From positions 1-28,511 of the forward strand of contig JAJXTL010000021.1 of NCBI GenBank assembly GCA_021783855.1: 28,511 nt of DNA, given 5' to 3'. Positions 15,490 to 23,782 of this stretch are shown here, piece by piece; within the stretch, counting starts at the first letter, position 1, and each line of letters starts with the position of its first letter. A model generated the notes under the pieces. It saw only the letters and a program-made list of their open reading frames with translations, was not told the origin of the DNA and ran no database searches. Origin of the DNA: Pseudomonadota bacterium. GTDB taxonomy: Bacteria > Pseudomonadota > Gammaproteobacteria > Burkholderiales > Gallionellaceae. Both the position numbers and the translations under genes were made by a program.

Positions 15490-16392
15490 TTACTTTCTGG
15501 CGATGGTATCAAACAACTTCTGTGGACGCAGAACATTTCCGTCCAGACCTGCCTGTTTCGAATTTCCGCCATAAGCCACGGTCATCAGTTGCGAATAATA
15601 CACCACCGGCATCGCCAGCTGGGTACCCTTTTTCTTGTTGATCTCCGACTGATATATTTCGACATTGGCCTGACACAACTGGCAGGGTGTGACGATCATA
15701 TCGGCGCCGTGATCATAGGCGGATTCGACGATGTCGCGAATCTGCTTCTGTGATTTTTCCGGTTCGGAAAAAGCCAGCGCACCGCCGCAACAGGTCACTT
15801 TCTGTTCATAGCCGGTAGCCGCTTCCGCGCCGACCATTTCGATCATCTTGTCGAGATACTGCGGGTTCTCGAAGGACTCACCGGCGATACCGAAAGGACG
15901 GTTGGTCTGGCACCCGACGTAGCCTGCAATCTTCAACCCTTCCAGCGGCTTGACGACAGGTTCTTTCATGGCCTCGAAGCCGACATCCTCGATCAGCACC
16001 TCAATCAGGTGACGCGCCTTGACCGTACCCTTGAGGCTGAGCCCCGCTTCCTTGAGCGCTTCGTTGGTCTCAGCCATCAGATCATCCACCTCATTCAGCT
16101 TTTCTGCGGTTTCGCGCGTGGAAAGCCAGCAGGCCGGACAACCGGAAACAAGATCCTGCCCAGGCATATGTTTCTCAACCAGTGCCAGATTGCGGGCGTT
16201 GAGCACCAGACGCGATAACTGACCGCCTTCGCCGTAACCGATGGATGCGCTGCAACAGTTCCAGTCGGGAATTTCGTTAAGCTGAATATCCAGCTTGTCG
16301 CACATCACACCGATGGAAGGGACGAAATTAGAAGCAGACGCGCCCTTTTGGGATGAACAACCCGGGTAAAACGCATAATTTTTCTTGGCCAT
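15490..16392 (-). CDS. hdrB: HdrB-like subunit of the Qmo complex (two CCG domains)
   Basis: A 300-residue heterodisulfide-reductase subunit B homologue. Both cysteine-rich CCG domains are complete: C12, C46-C47, C85 and C88; then C161, C201-C202, C237 and C240. In methanogens each such domain binds a noncubane [4Fe-4S] cluster. Here the gene follows qmoA, qmoB and hdrC in one minus-strand operon. It therefore probably forms a QmoAB-HdrCB complex that takes the place of the membrane subunit QmoC, as in Gram-positive sulfate reducers and some sulfur oxidisers. There is no membrane segment. The ribosome binding site AAAGGTG precedes the ATG. How electrons reach quinone from here is not evident. 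It is not the HdrB of the sHdr lipoate pathway, since no lipoate-binding protein gene is present. Confidence 0.9.
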   Translation of the reverse strand: MAKKNYAFYPGCSSQKGASASNFVPSIGVMCDKLDIQLNEIPDWNCCSASIGYGEGGQLSRLVLNARNLALVEKHMPGQDLVSGCPACWLSTRETAEKLNEVDDLMAETNEALKEAGLSLKGTVKARHLIEVLIEDVGFEAMKEPVVKPLEGLKIAGYVGCQTNRPFGIAGESFENPQYLDKMIEMVGAEAATGYEQKVTCCGGALAFSEPEKSQKQIRDIVESAYDHGADMIVTPCQLCQANVEIYQSEINKKKGTQLAMPVVYYSQLMTVAYGGNSKQAGLDGNVLRPQKLFDTIARK

Positions 16393-16481
16393 ATTACGGA
16401 CACCTTTCAGGATTCATATTTCGTCTTAACCGATAAAACGATAAGCCTTGCTGCATAATTACAAGAAATCGCACTCATCCG

Positions 16482-17105
16482 TCAGGAACTGAACCCCTGT
16501 CTGCGGTCTTCGATTTCACGCGCCTTGGCGAGCATTTTCTGAATACCGCCCATGTCCTTGCATTTGTGTCCGCCTATGATTTCCATCGGATTAAGGCGCC
16601 TGGCCTTGACAAGCCCGAGTGCGATGCCCTGCATACTCAGCAAATTTTTGACGCCCTGCACAAAACCGTCCTTGAAATAAACCGCCAGCGAAAACTTGAG
16701 TTCGTTGACCCGGCCGGTCTTGACCAGATTTTGCCAGAATATCCTGGCAAGCTCCCGGGTTGGCTGCCCCTTGGGCGCCAGTTCCAGCCGATGGGAATAA
16801 TGCGCCAGGCCATGCATGATGTGCGTGATCGGCAACTCTCTCGGACATCGCACGATACAGTTATAGCAGGAGGTACACATCCACATGGCGTCCGAGGTCA
16901 GCACCTCTTCGCGCTTGCCCGCCATGATCATGCGGAATATCTTCTGCGGGGAATGTTCCCATGCGTTGCCTAACGGACAGGAGCCCGCGCACACCCCGCA
17001 CTGCATGCACATCTTGACCCATTCGCCATCTTCGACACGTTCCTCGACTTCCCTGAGGAAGTTGTGTTCGTATTTCGCGACAGCCTTTTGATTCAGTTCG
17101 CTCAT
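16482..17105 (-). CDS. hdrC: HdrC-like iron-sulfur subunit of the Qmo complex
   Basis: A 207-residue ferredoxin-type protein with two classic [4Fe-4S] motifs. The first is C33, C36, C39 and C43 (CMQCGVCAGSCP), the second C77, C80, C83 and C87 (CTSCYNCIVRCP). The remaining C-terminal half is helical and soluble, ending in a short charged tail. It corresponds to HdrC, or equally to the N-terminal domain of QmoC without its cytochrome b-like membrane part. It starts 11 nt after qmoB, with AAGGGG overlapping the qmoB stop region. It would relay electrons between QmoAB and HdrB. An 89 nt gap separates it from hdrB. Confidence 0.9.
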   Translation of the reverse strand: MSELNQKAVAKYEHNFLREVEERVEDGEWVKMCMQCGVCAGSCPLGNAWEHSPQKIFRMIMAGKREEVLTSDAMWMCTSCYNCIVRCPRELPITHIMHGLAHYSHRLELAPKGQPTRELARIFWQNLVKTGRVNELKFSLAVYFKDGFVQGVKNLLSMQGIALGLVKARRLNPMEIIGGHKCKDMGGIQKMLAKAREIEDRRQGFSS

Positions 17106-17116
17106 AGCATATCCCC

Positions 17117-19378
17117 TTAACCGAAGCCCTTCATTGGTGACGGCCCCATCTCAACCAGTTGCGCGACATAGTCGTTGATAAAACCGGCAACTTTCGCATT
17201 GTCGGTGATCGCCACTTCAAAACTGGACACGCGTTCAGGCTCCAGCCCCATCCCTGTCAGGGTGTCGCCGATCTTGCTCATGCGGTAACCGGCAAGTTCC
17301 GATCCCTTGACGAAGTGACACTGGTATTCATCGCCCTTCTTGCAGCCCATCATCATCACGCCGTCATAGCCGGAATTGAGCGCATCGGTAATCCAGATGG
17401 TGTTCACCGAACCTAAACAACGCACCGGAATGATGCGCACGAAGGCCGAGTAGACGATGCGCGACAGCCCTGCCATATCCAGCGCAGGATAGGCATCGTT
17501 CTCGCAGGCGAGGATCAGCACGCGCGGCTTCTCGGAAAACTCGTCGGGTATCTCCACCGCCTTGATCTGATTGCCGACGGTATCCACCGAATAATTCTCG
17601 AAGGAAATCACCCGTACCGGGCACGCACCCATGCAGGTACCGCAACGGCGACAGCGCTGTTCGTTGAATACCGGAAAACGACGTTCATCCTCATCGATGG
17701 CGCCGAACGGACATTCCACCGTGCAGCGCTTGCACTGGGTGCAACCTTCCAGACGCACGATAGGGTAAGACAAGTCGCCCGCACGCGGATGAGCGGCACG
17801 GCCAAGGCTGGCATTCTCGGTGGCCTGTATCGCTTTCAACGCGGCGCCGGTTGCATCCTCGGTCGCCTGCATAATATCCATCGGACGACGCACCGGCCCT
17901 GCGGTATAAATACCGGTGCGCTGCGTCTCATAGGGAAAACAGATGAAATGCGAATCGGCGAATCCGTACTTGAGTTTGGGCACGTCCGGCCCCTGCCGAT
18001 AGGTCAGATTCAGGATGGAAATGCTTTTCAACTCGGACTTCTGCTGTTTGGCCTCGATCGAACCGCCATCTGCCTCTTTGGTAAGCTTATCCCATGTGAT
18101 GACATCCACGCCGGAACTCGGCACCTGACCGGTGGCCAGCACCACCAGATCGGCCTGTATCGTTGCGTCCGAATCGAGTATCAGGTCTTTGTAGTTAACC
18201 TTGACTCCACTGCCGTCCGTTGCCACGCTGCTGGCTTTTCCTTTCGCAAAAATCACGCCTTTTTGCTGCGCGCTGCGATAAAAATCTTCGCCCATGCCCG
18301 GCACACGCAGATCGTCGTACACCACTACCGCACTCACATCGGGATTGGCATCCTTGAAATACATTGCCTGCTTGATGCTGGTCGCGCAACAGTGGCCGGA
18401 ACAGTAAGGCAGATGCTGTCCGCTGTCGTCACGTTGTCCCGCACATTGCAGGAACACCACGGATTTGACTTCCCGTCCGTCGGCGCGTTTCATCACACCG
18501 CCATTGGCAGCCATCGCCAGCGCTTCGAGTCCTGCCTGATCCACCACGTGAGCCAGGCCACCGCCCAGCTCAGGCAATTTATTGATGTCGTAAGTGGTAA
18601 AACCGGTCGCCTGAACGATGGCACCTGCCGCCACTTCAGTGATCGAGCCGGACTCCTGAGCCAGCTTGACGTCGAAGCGGCCCGGCGCGCCGGAGGTTTC
18701 TGCGAGCGTCGAATTAAGATGCACTGTAATTAACGGATGTGCACTTACCTTGGCGGCAAGTTCTGCCACACCGGTCTCCTGCGGTTCTGCATAGGGGGCC
18801 TTGAACGGCACTCGCTTCCACAGTTTGTTCGCCCAACCCCCGAGTTGCGCCTGCTTCTCGACCAGAATCACCTCATAGCCGGTCTCGGCGGCCTCGAATG
18901 CGGCGGTCAGACCGGAGATACCGCCACCGACAACCAGAATGTTCTTCAGTTGAGTGTGATTCGGATTGCCTTCGGGCATCTTGGATTTTTTAAGTTCAGC
19001 GCAACCCATGCGCACGTAATCGTCCGCCATCTCCTGACGAACCTCGTCGTGCGCTGCACCTTCGGCGACCACCCACACGACCCCTTCACGCAGATTGGCA
19101 CGGGTCATCGCCACTGCCGGAAAATTAAATGCTTCAGTCTTGGCACGACGCGAGCAGGCCGCAATACAGATATGGGTGACCGCTTCATTTTCGATGTCGT
19201 CGCGTATCATCTGCACACCGGCACTGTTGCACAGAAAATCGTGCTGCCGCACCAGCGCCATCTTGCCTTCCTTCTGCGCGATTTTGGCAAGCTGCCCGAC
19301 ATCCAGCTTGTCGCCCAGGCCGCAACCCGAGCAGATATAGGCAGCCGTCTTCATTTCGATCTTCACTTCAGCCATCAT
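17117..19378 (-). CDS. qmoB: QmoB, HdrA/MvhD-like flavin and iron-sulfur subunit
   Basis: A 753-residue QmoB, the partner of QmoA in accepting electrons from AprBA. It has an N-terminal CSGCG (C16-C19) region, an FAD-binding HdrA-like core with VVGGGISG (149-156) and a Cys-rich QCAGQRDDSG...CSGHCC stretch at 311-331. Two [4Fe-4S] motifs follow at C546/549/552/556 and C576/579/582/586, and a C-terminal MvhD-type domain lies at about 618-740. This domain order is that of QmoB. Its ATG overlaps the qmoA stop as ATGA, so the two subunits are made together. A second ATG three bases later is possible. The hdrC gene follows after 11 nt. Confidence 0.94.
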   Translation of the reverse strand: MMAEVKIEMKTAAYICSGCGLGDKLDVGQLAKIAQKEGKMALVRQHDFLCNSAGVQMIRDDIENEAVTHICIAACSRRAKTEAFNFPAVAMTRANLREGVVWVVAEGAAHDEVRQEMADDYVRMGCAELKKSKMPEGNPNHTQLKNILVVGGGISGLTAAFEAAETGYEVILVEKQAQLGGWANKLWKRVPFKAPYAEPQETGVAELAAKVSAHPLITVHLNSTLAETSGAPGRFDVKLAQESGSITEVAAGAIVQATGFTTYDINKLPELGGGLAHVVDQAGLEALAMAANGGVMKRADGREVKSVVFLQCAGQRDDSGQHLPYCSGHCCATSIKQAMYFKDANPDVSAVVVYDDLRVPGMGEDFYRSAQQKGVIFAKGKASSVATDGSGVKVNYKDLILDSDATIQADLVVLATGQVPSSGVDVITWDKLTKEADGGSIEAKQQKSELKSISILNLTYRQGPDVPKLKYGFADSHFICFPYETQRTGIYTAGPVRRPMDIMQATEDATGAALKAIQATENASLGRAAHPRAGDLSYPIVRLEGCTQCKRCTVECPFGAIDEDERRFPVFNEQRCRRCGTCMGACPVRVISFENYSVDTVGNQIKAVEIPDEFSEKPRVLILACENDAYPALDMAGLSRIVYSAFVRIIPVRCLGSVNTIWITDALNSGYDGVMMMGCKKGDEYQCHFVKGSELAGYRMSKIGDTLTGMGLEPERVSSFEVAITDNAKVAGFINDYVAQLVEMGPSPMKGFG

Positions 19379-20673
19379 CTAACTCCTTCGACTGTAGAGG
19401 TTTTATGCACCACCTGTATCGCGCGTAATGCCGCAGCCGTAGCGCTTTGCACCGAGCGGTTCACGTCCAGCGGGCTGGTCGCCGCGCCCGCACCATAGAT
19501 ACCCTCGAACCCCGCCGACAGATTTGAACCTTCGATGAAGCCGGATGAATCGAGCAACATGTCGTCCGGCAGCTTGATGCCGTTTGTCTCAGGCTCCATA
19601 CCGACCGCCAGTACGACCAGATCATGCGTTGTGGCATAGCGGTGATAACCTTCGGTGTCTACGCCGTGCAATACCGGATTGCCCGCCTTGTCCTCGACGA
19701 TCTTGGCCACTTTCGATTTGATGAAACTGACGGTCGGGTCTTGCTGCACTTTCAGATAGAAATCTTCCAGACGGTCTATCACGCGGATATCGATATAGTA
19801 GATCGTCGATTTTGCGTCGTCACCATACGCCTCGCGCACATAATGTGTCTGCTTTAATGAAGCCATGCAGCAGATGCGCGAACAGTGGCGCAGATGGTTT
19901 TCGTCGCGCGAACCTGCACACTGGATAAAGGCGATATTTTTCGCCTCACGACCATCGGAAGGGCGCAGCAGTTTGCCGCCGGTCGGGCCATGCGGATTGG
20001 CGAAACGCTCGAATTCCACGCTGGTGATCACGTTGGCGAAGCGGTCGTACCCATAGGGTTGTATTTTGGCCGCGTCATACGGTTTCCAGCCGGTCGCCCA
20101 GACGATCGCTCCTGCCTTGATCTCTACGATCTCCTCCTGCATGTCGAGCTCGATTGCATCGTATTTGCAGGCTGCACGGGCTTTTTCCGCATCCGCAGTG
20201 CCGATGATGGAAGGGTCCAGCACATAGTGCATCGGATAGGCCATGTTATGCGGCAGATAAGCGGCACGCGTCTTGGCAAGATTGTATTCGTAAGGGTTAT
20301 CTATTTCGGCATCGACCGCTTTGGCACACTCACCACAGGCGGTGCAATTGCTGTTGACATAGCGTGGTGAGAGTTTCAGCTTCACCGTGTAATCGCCGCG
20401 CACCCCGCTCACCTCCAGCACTTCCGTCATAGTCATCACGCGCACGTTTCGATTACCCTTGAGACGGCGCAAATTGATTTCCATACCGCAGGTCGGATGA
20501 CACATCTTGGGAAAGTATCGGTACAGCAGCGCGGTACGTCCGCCCAAGGTCGCGTTACGCTCGACTAGGATCACCTGTTTGCCGCATTCCGCAGCCTCCA
20601 GCGCCGCCGTCATACCGCCTATTCCTCCGCCTACGACCAGGATGGTCTGGCTGGTTGCAATTGAAGCCGTCAC
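19375..20673 (-). CDS. qmoA: QmoA, HdrA-like flavoprotein subunit
   Basis: A 432-residue HdrA-like flavoprotein. The dinucleotide-binding motif VVGGGIGG is at residues 13-20. The central CAGSRDENHLRHCSRICC block is conserved between HdrA and QmoA. The CTACGECAKAV segment (110-120) has three cysteines in the ferredoxin spacing, but the fourth position is valine, so no complete cubane motif is visible there. The start is GTG at 20673, with GGAGG 5 nt upstream. It overlaps qmoB as ATGA and follows the metallophosphoesterase by 47 nt on the same strand. In the oxidative direction the complex would move electrons from APS formation into the respiratory chain. Confidence 0.94.
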   Translation of the reverse strand: MTASIATSQTILVVGGGIGGMTAALEAAECGKQVILVERNATLGGRTALLYRYFPKMCHPTCGMEINLRRLKGNRNVRVMTMTEVLEVSGVRGDYTVKLKLSPRYVNSNCTACGECAKAVDAEIDNPYEYNLAKTRAAYLPHNMAYPMHYVLDPSIIGTADAEKARAACKYDAIELDMQEEIVEIKAGAIVWATGWKPYDAAKIQPYGYDRFANVITSVEFERFANPHGPTGGKLLRPSDGREAKNIAFIQCAGSRDENHLRHCSRICCMASLKQTHYVREAYGDDAKSTIYYIDIRVIDRLEDFYLKVQQDPTVSFIKSKVAKIVEDKAGNPVLHGVDTEGYHRYATTHDLVVLAVGMEPETNGIKLPDDMLLDSSGFIEGSNLSAGFEGIYGAGAATSPLDVNRSVQSATAAALRAIQVVHKTSTVEGVR

Positions 20674-20720
20674 TTGAACCTCCGTAAATAATTGCGATAG
20701 CCTTCGGGGTTTTGGTTTTT

Positions 20721-21239
20721 TTAGGTGTGAATTTCAAAAACCATGCTGTCCAGATCACCCAGGATCCAGGTGAACGCTTCCTCTATGCCAGGCGCACCGA
20801 TACCGGAAACAGACCCCGGATTGACCAGCAACGTCTGCTCCCCCTTGATATTCGGTTGCCAGATTATCTCTGCGACATGACTGTGACCGCAGCAAACCAG
20901 ATCGTAATCGCCGGTACAGGCCAGCGCGCGCCCATAGTGCGGATAGTGAGTCGCAAAGATGCGCCGCCCGGTCAACTCCAGCTCCGCATCATGCCCGTGA
21001 TAGGTCAGCAATCCGCCGGATTTTGCCATCATCCTGTGCATCGCCATCTGGTCGCCGACATTGTTGCCATGCACCACATGCAGCGGTATGCCGTGCTTCA
21101 GCGAGGTGCGCAGGGTATTGGCCCCGATCAGATCTCCGCAATGGATTACCGTCTGTGCGCCCAGGGACTGCGCTTTGGCTATCGCCGCAGCCAGCGGCTC
21201 GGCACGATCATGACTGTCGGAGACGATGCATATTTTCAT
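20721..21239 (-). CDS. YfcE/MJ0936-type metallophosphoesterase
   Basis: A 172-residue calcineurin-like phosphoesterase of the small YfcE/MJ0936 branch. The metal-site motifs are in order: SDSHD with D8 and H10, CGD near residue 35, GNN where the family usually has GNxD or GNH, THYPH, and CCGHSH. It is most likely a manganese-dependent phosphodiesterase; the physiological substrate is unknown. It is the first gene of the minus-strand group leading into qmoA, 47 nt ahead with no terminator between, so it is probably co-transcribed. A role in nucleotide turnover linked to APS/AMP chemistry is conceivable but speculative. Confidence 0.88.
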   Translation of the reverse strand: MKICIVSDSHDRAEPLAAAIAKAQSLGAQTVIHCGDLIGANTLRTSLKHGIPLHVVHGNNVGDQMAMHRMMAKSGGLLTYHGHDAELELTGRRIFATHYPHYGRALACTGDYDLVCCGHSHVAEIIWQPNIKGEQTLLVNPGSVSGIGAPGIEEAFTWILGDLDSMVFEIHT

Positions 21240-21825
21240 TTATTTCGTATCCCGCACGGCATTCGTCGTTTGCAGCCGCAAAGTCTCAGTTGACTATGCA
21301 TCGCAAGCATAATATTAAAATATTCAATCGGCCATCATCAAAACAAGACTCAGCTAAATCACAGCACTGTCGAATCAGGTCGAACGCATCAATGACTCAC
21401 AGAAAACAAGCTGCATAATAGCAATCCGGCAATGTTCTGTGTTCTAATTCGCGACTTAAAGAAATATCAGCTTATCCTGAAATTCATGTAAGCAGGCGAA
21501 CTTGCCCATGCAGCAGGCTTGCCGTCCACGCAGATGACAAAACCACCGGCAACACCCGGCATTGTTCGACTGACAATATGGCATGAATCAGTCGATGCTG
21601 TTTTTATTCGACTCATGCGCCGCAGATGCAGCAGTCAAGGACTAAAGTGCATGGTTGTCGCGAGTTGCGCTATTAGGCGCAATTGCTCACCCCTATGTCT
21701 ATAACCATATCGGGGGAGGCGGGTAATAACCCTGATGGGGTGGATAATCATTGTATAATTCGATCTTTGAACCTTGAGATAGATTCAACTGACTTTGTAA
21801 AATCTTTTTCCGGACTGACTGCCAG
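21240..21825. promoter_or_regulatory. Divergent intergenic region (586 nt) before the two-component genes
   Basis: No convincing gene; a 61-codon frame at 21519-21704 lacks a ribosome binding site and family features. The gap must hold promoters for the minus-strand phosphoesterase-qmo operon and the plus-strand sensor kinase. A perfect TATAAT stands at 21754-21759, with no clear -35. Inverted repeats include GCATGA...GTCGA with TCGACTCATGC (about 21579-21625) and GAGTTGCGC with GCGCAATTGCTC (21662-21688). Two GCAGGC blocks lie near 21492 and 21513. These could be regulator sites or a small RNA, which the sequence alone does not decide. Confidence 0.4.
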
Positions 21826-23064
21826 GTGATACGCAAAAAAACAATTCCCATCTCAGACACCATCCACAGCGAATTTACCTGGTTGCGTGATCCAGAATTT
21901 ACGCCTCCCGGAAAGGGCGGCGGTGCGGAAATTTGCCTGACGCATGAGATTACCGCCCCGCGTATTGGCGAGCTCAAAACGTTGTTGGAAATTTTTCTGA
22001 CAAACACCATCAACACAATCGGCGCTTCCGCCGGATTAGTGCGATTAATCTCCCCTGATGCTCTCAGTTTGCCTATCATCAGCTCGGTAGGATTTTCCGG
22101 CGAACTGCAAACAGGAACCGAAAGCTTTATCGGTTTAGATTGTGAAGCCAACGACATAGCGAATCTGAGCAGGACTATCCATACATCAGACATCAGCTCC
22201 TGCAACTTGCGACAGAACTGCCAGCATACTGATTGCAGCTTCCGGTCACTCATTACCACGCCACTTGAGTCGTCCAACACACCCGGCACCCCGCTGGGTA
22301 TTTTGACACTGTTTTTTAATACGACACAGGAAACTGCGAGCCTGACCATTAATACCGTAACCGCTTTTGCCGATATGATAAGTGCTGCCGTAGAACACTC
22401 GTACGTAAATCGGGAAGCACAACGCATTGACCGGCTTGCTGCACGTCTTGCCATTGCAAATGACATTCATGACTCGCTGGCGCAGACCCTGACCTATGCA
22501 CGTATGCGCGTCAGCCTGCTGCTGGAAGCCTCCCGTACCGGCAATAAACCGATGGCAACCAAATATGCGGACGATCTGGACGAGTCTCTGGAAATTGCAC
22601 AAAAGAGTGCGCGTGAACTGGTCACCAATTTTCGTTGCAAGATTAACCATGAAGGATTGTCTGCCGCATTACATGACCTTGCCACCGAATTTCGCCAACG
22701 CAACAACATCGTGTTGGAGTACCATAACCGGCTGGTCGATCTCGAACTGCCGCTCGAACATGAAATTCAGACTTACCATATCGTGCATGAGGCGTTGAGC
22801 AACATTGCGAGGCATTCCGGTGCAACTCATGCGCGGCTGTTTGTTGATGCCAGTTTCGGCTATTACGTGTTCACCATTGAAGACAACGGCAGCGGCGAAT
22901 CTACTTTCGCACCGGTAGAAGGGCATTACGGCGTGATCATAATGCGCGAACGGGCGCGCCAGATAGGCGGCACAATCAAGGTGGAAAGTACCGCAGGACA
23001 AGGTACGCAGGTACAATTGTCTTTTCCCGAACCCTCACTGGATTGGAGAGCAGCAAATGAGTGA
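21826..23064 (+). CDS. Soluble NarX-type sensor histidine kinase with Cys-rich GAF domain
   Basis: A 412-residue cytoplasmic kinase of the NarX/NarQ/LiaS (HisKA_3) group with no membrane segment. Residues about 45-190 form a GAF domain. HisKA_3 contains the phospho-accepting H215 in NDIHDSLAQ, and the HATPase domain holds HEALSNIARHS and EDNGSG. The GAF part has clustered cysteines, C106, C126, C132 and C137, which suit a redox, iron-sulfur or persulfide sensor. The start is a GTG at 21826 with a poor ribosome binding site; no ATG occurs in frame before residue 184. It overlaps the response regulator by 8 nt, so the pair is coupled. The position beside sqr and across from qmo suggests control of sulfur genes (inference). 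Confidence 0.88.
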   Translation: MIRKKTIPISDTIHSEFTWLRDPEFTPPGKGGGAEICLTHEITAPRIGELKTLLEIFLTNTINTIGASAGLVRLISPDALSLPIISSVGFSGELQTGTESFIGLDCEANDIANLSRTIHTSDISSCNLRQNCQHTDCSFRSLITTPLESSNTPGTPLGILTLFFNTTQETASLTINTVTAFADMISAAVEHSYVNREAQRIDRLAARLAIANDIHDSLAQTLTYARMRVSLLLEASRTGNKPMATKYADDLDESLEIAQKSARELVTNFRCKINHEGLSAALHDLATEFRQRNNIVLEYHNRLVDLELPLEHEIQTYHIVHEALSNIARHSGATHARLFVDASFGYYVFTIEDNGSGESTFAPVEGHYGVIIMRERARQIGGTIKVESTAGQGTQVQLSFPEPSLDWRAANE

Positions 23065-23728
23065 CAAATTAAAAATCGTACTGGTTGATGACCAATGCCT
23101 GTGTCGTCTTGGTTTAAGTGAACTGCTGGCGAACAGCTACGATTTCGATGTGGTCGGCACGACCGACAACGTGATTGAGCTGCGCACGCTGCTGGATACA
23201 AAACCCGATCTGCTGATCGTTGATTTACGCATGAAACCGCTGGACGGCATCTCCTTATTAAAACAACTGCGCACGGAGAACTATCTTACCCCTGCCATCA
23301 TGCTCACCATGAGCGATTCGGAAGCCGACCTGAAGAATGCGATACGCGCCGGCGTACGCGGGTATTTGCTCAAGGATATGGCGCCCGATGATGTGGTCGA
23401 CGCGATCCGTCGCGTCGCAGCCGGCGAACTGGTGGTCGCCCCCGCCATGACCGTCAAGATGATCGAAATGCTGCGCGAAGAACAACCCGAACAGGAAGCG
23501 AAAAGCTCGCTTAAGTTACTGACCGAGCGCGAACGCGAAATTCTGCAATTACTCTCCAGAGGCGAGAGCAACAAGGCCATCGCACTCACCCTGAAGATCA
23601 GTTATGACACGGTGAAACAGCATGTGCGTCACATTCTGAACAAGCTCAACCTGTCTTCGCGAGTCAAGGCCGCTGTCTTGTTCACCAAGGAGCAGGACAC
23701 GCAGCACAGCGATGAAGCATTGAGTTGA
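23057..23728 (+). CDS. NarL/FixJ-family response regulator
   Basis: A 223-residue two-domain regulator. The receiver domain (about 5-120) has acidic D11-D12, the phospho-accepting D56 in LLIVDLRMK, and the conserved lysine in YLLKDMAP. The C-terminal LuxR-type helix-turn-helix (about 155-207) has LTEREREILQLLSRGESNKAIA and the DTVKQHVRHILNKL recognition helix. The segment after D12 reads QCLCRLG, where HPLFRxG is usual; C14 and C16 form an unusual CxC beside the phosphorylation pocket. It overlaps the kinase gene by 8 nt and is followed by sqr after 54 nt on the same strand. It should be the partner of the soluble kinase. Confidence 0.93.
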   Translation: MSDKLKIVLVDDQCLCRLGLSELLANSYDFDVVGTTDNVIELRTLLDTKPDLLIVDLRMKPLDGISLLKQLRTENYLTPAIMLTMSDSEADLKNAIRAGVRGYLLKDMAPDDVVDAIRRVAAGELVVAPAMTVKMIEMLREEQPEQEAKSSLKLLTEREREILQLLSRGESNKAIALTLKISYDTVKQHVRHILNKLNLSSRVKAAVLFTKEQDTQHSDEALS

Positions 23729-23782
23729 AGTTCTCGTTAAATCAGAGCAGAATCACCCGCTCGATAACCAGGAGGGGGCAAA

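Noticed and set aside
17789..18733. Plus-strand open frame of 314 codons
   Set aside because: Antisense to qmoB, which has complete cofactor motifs.
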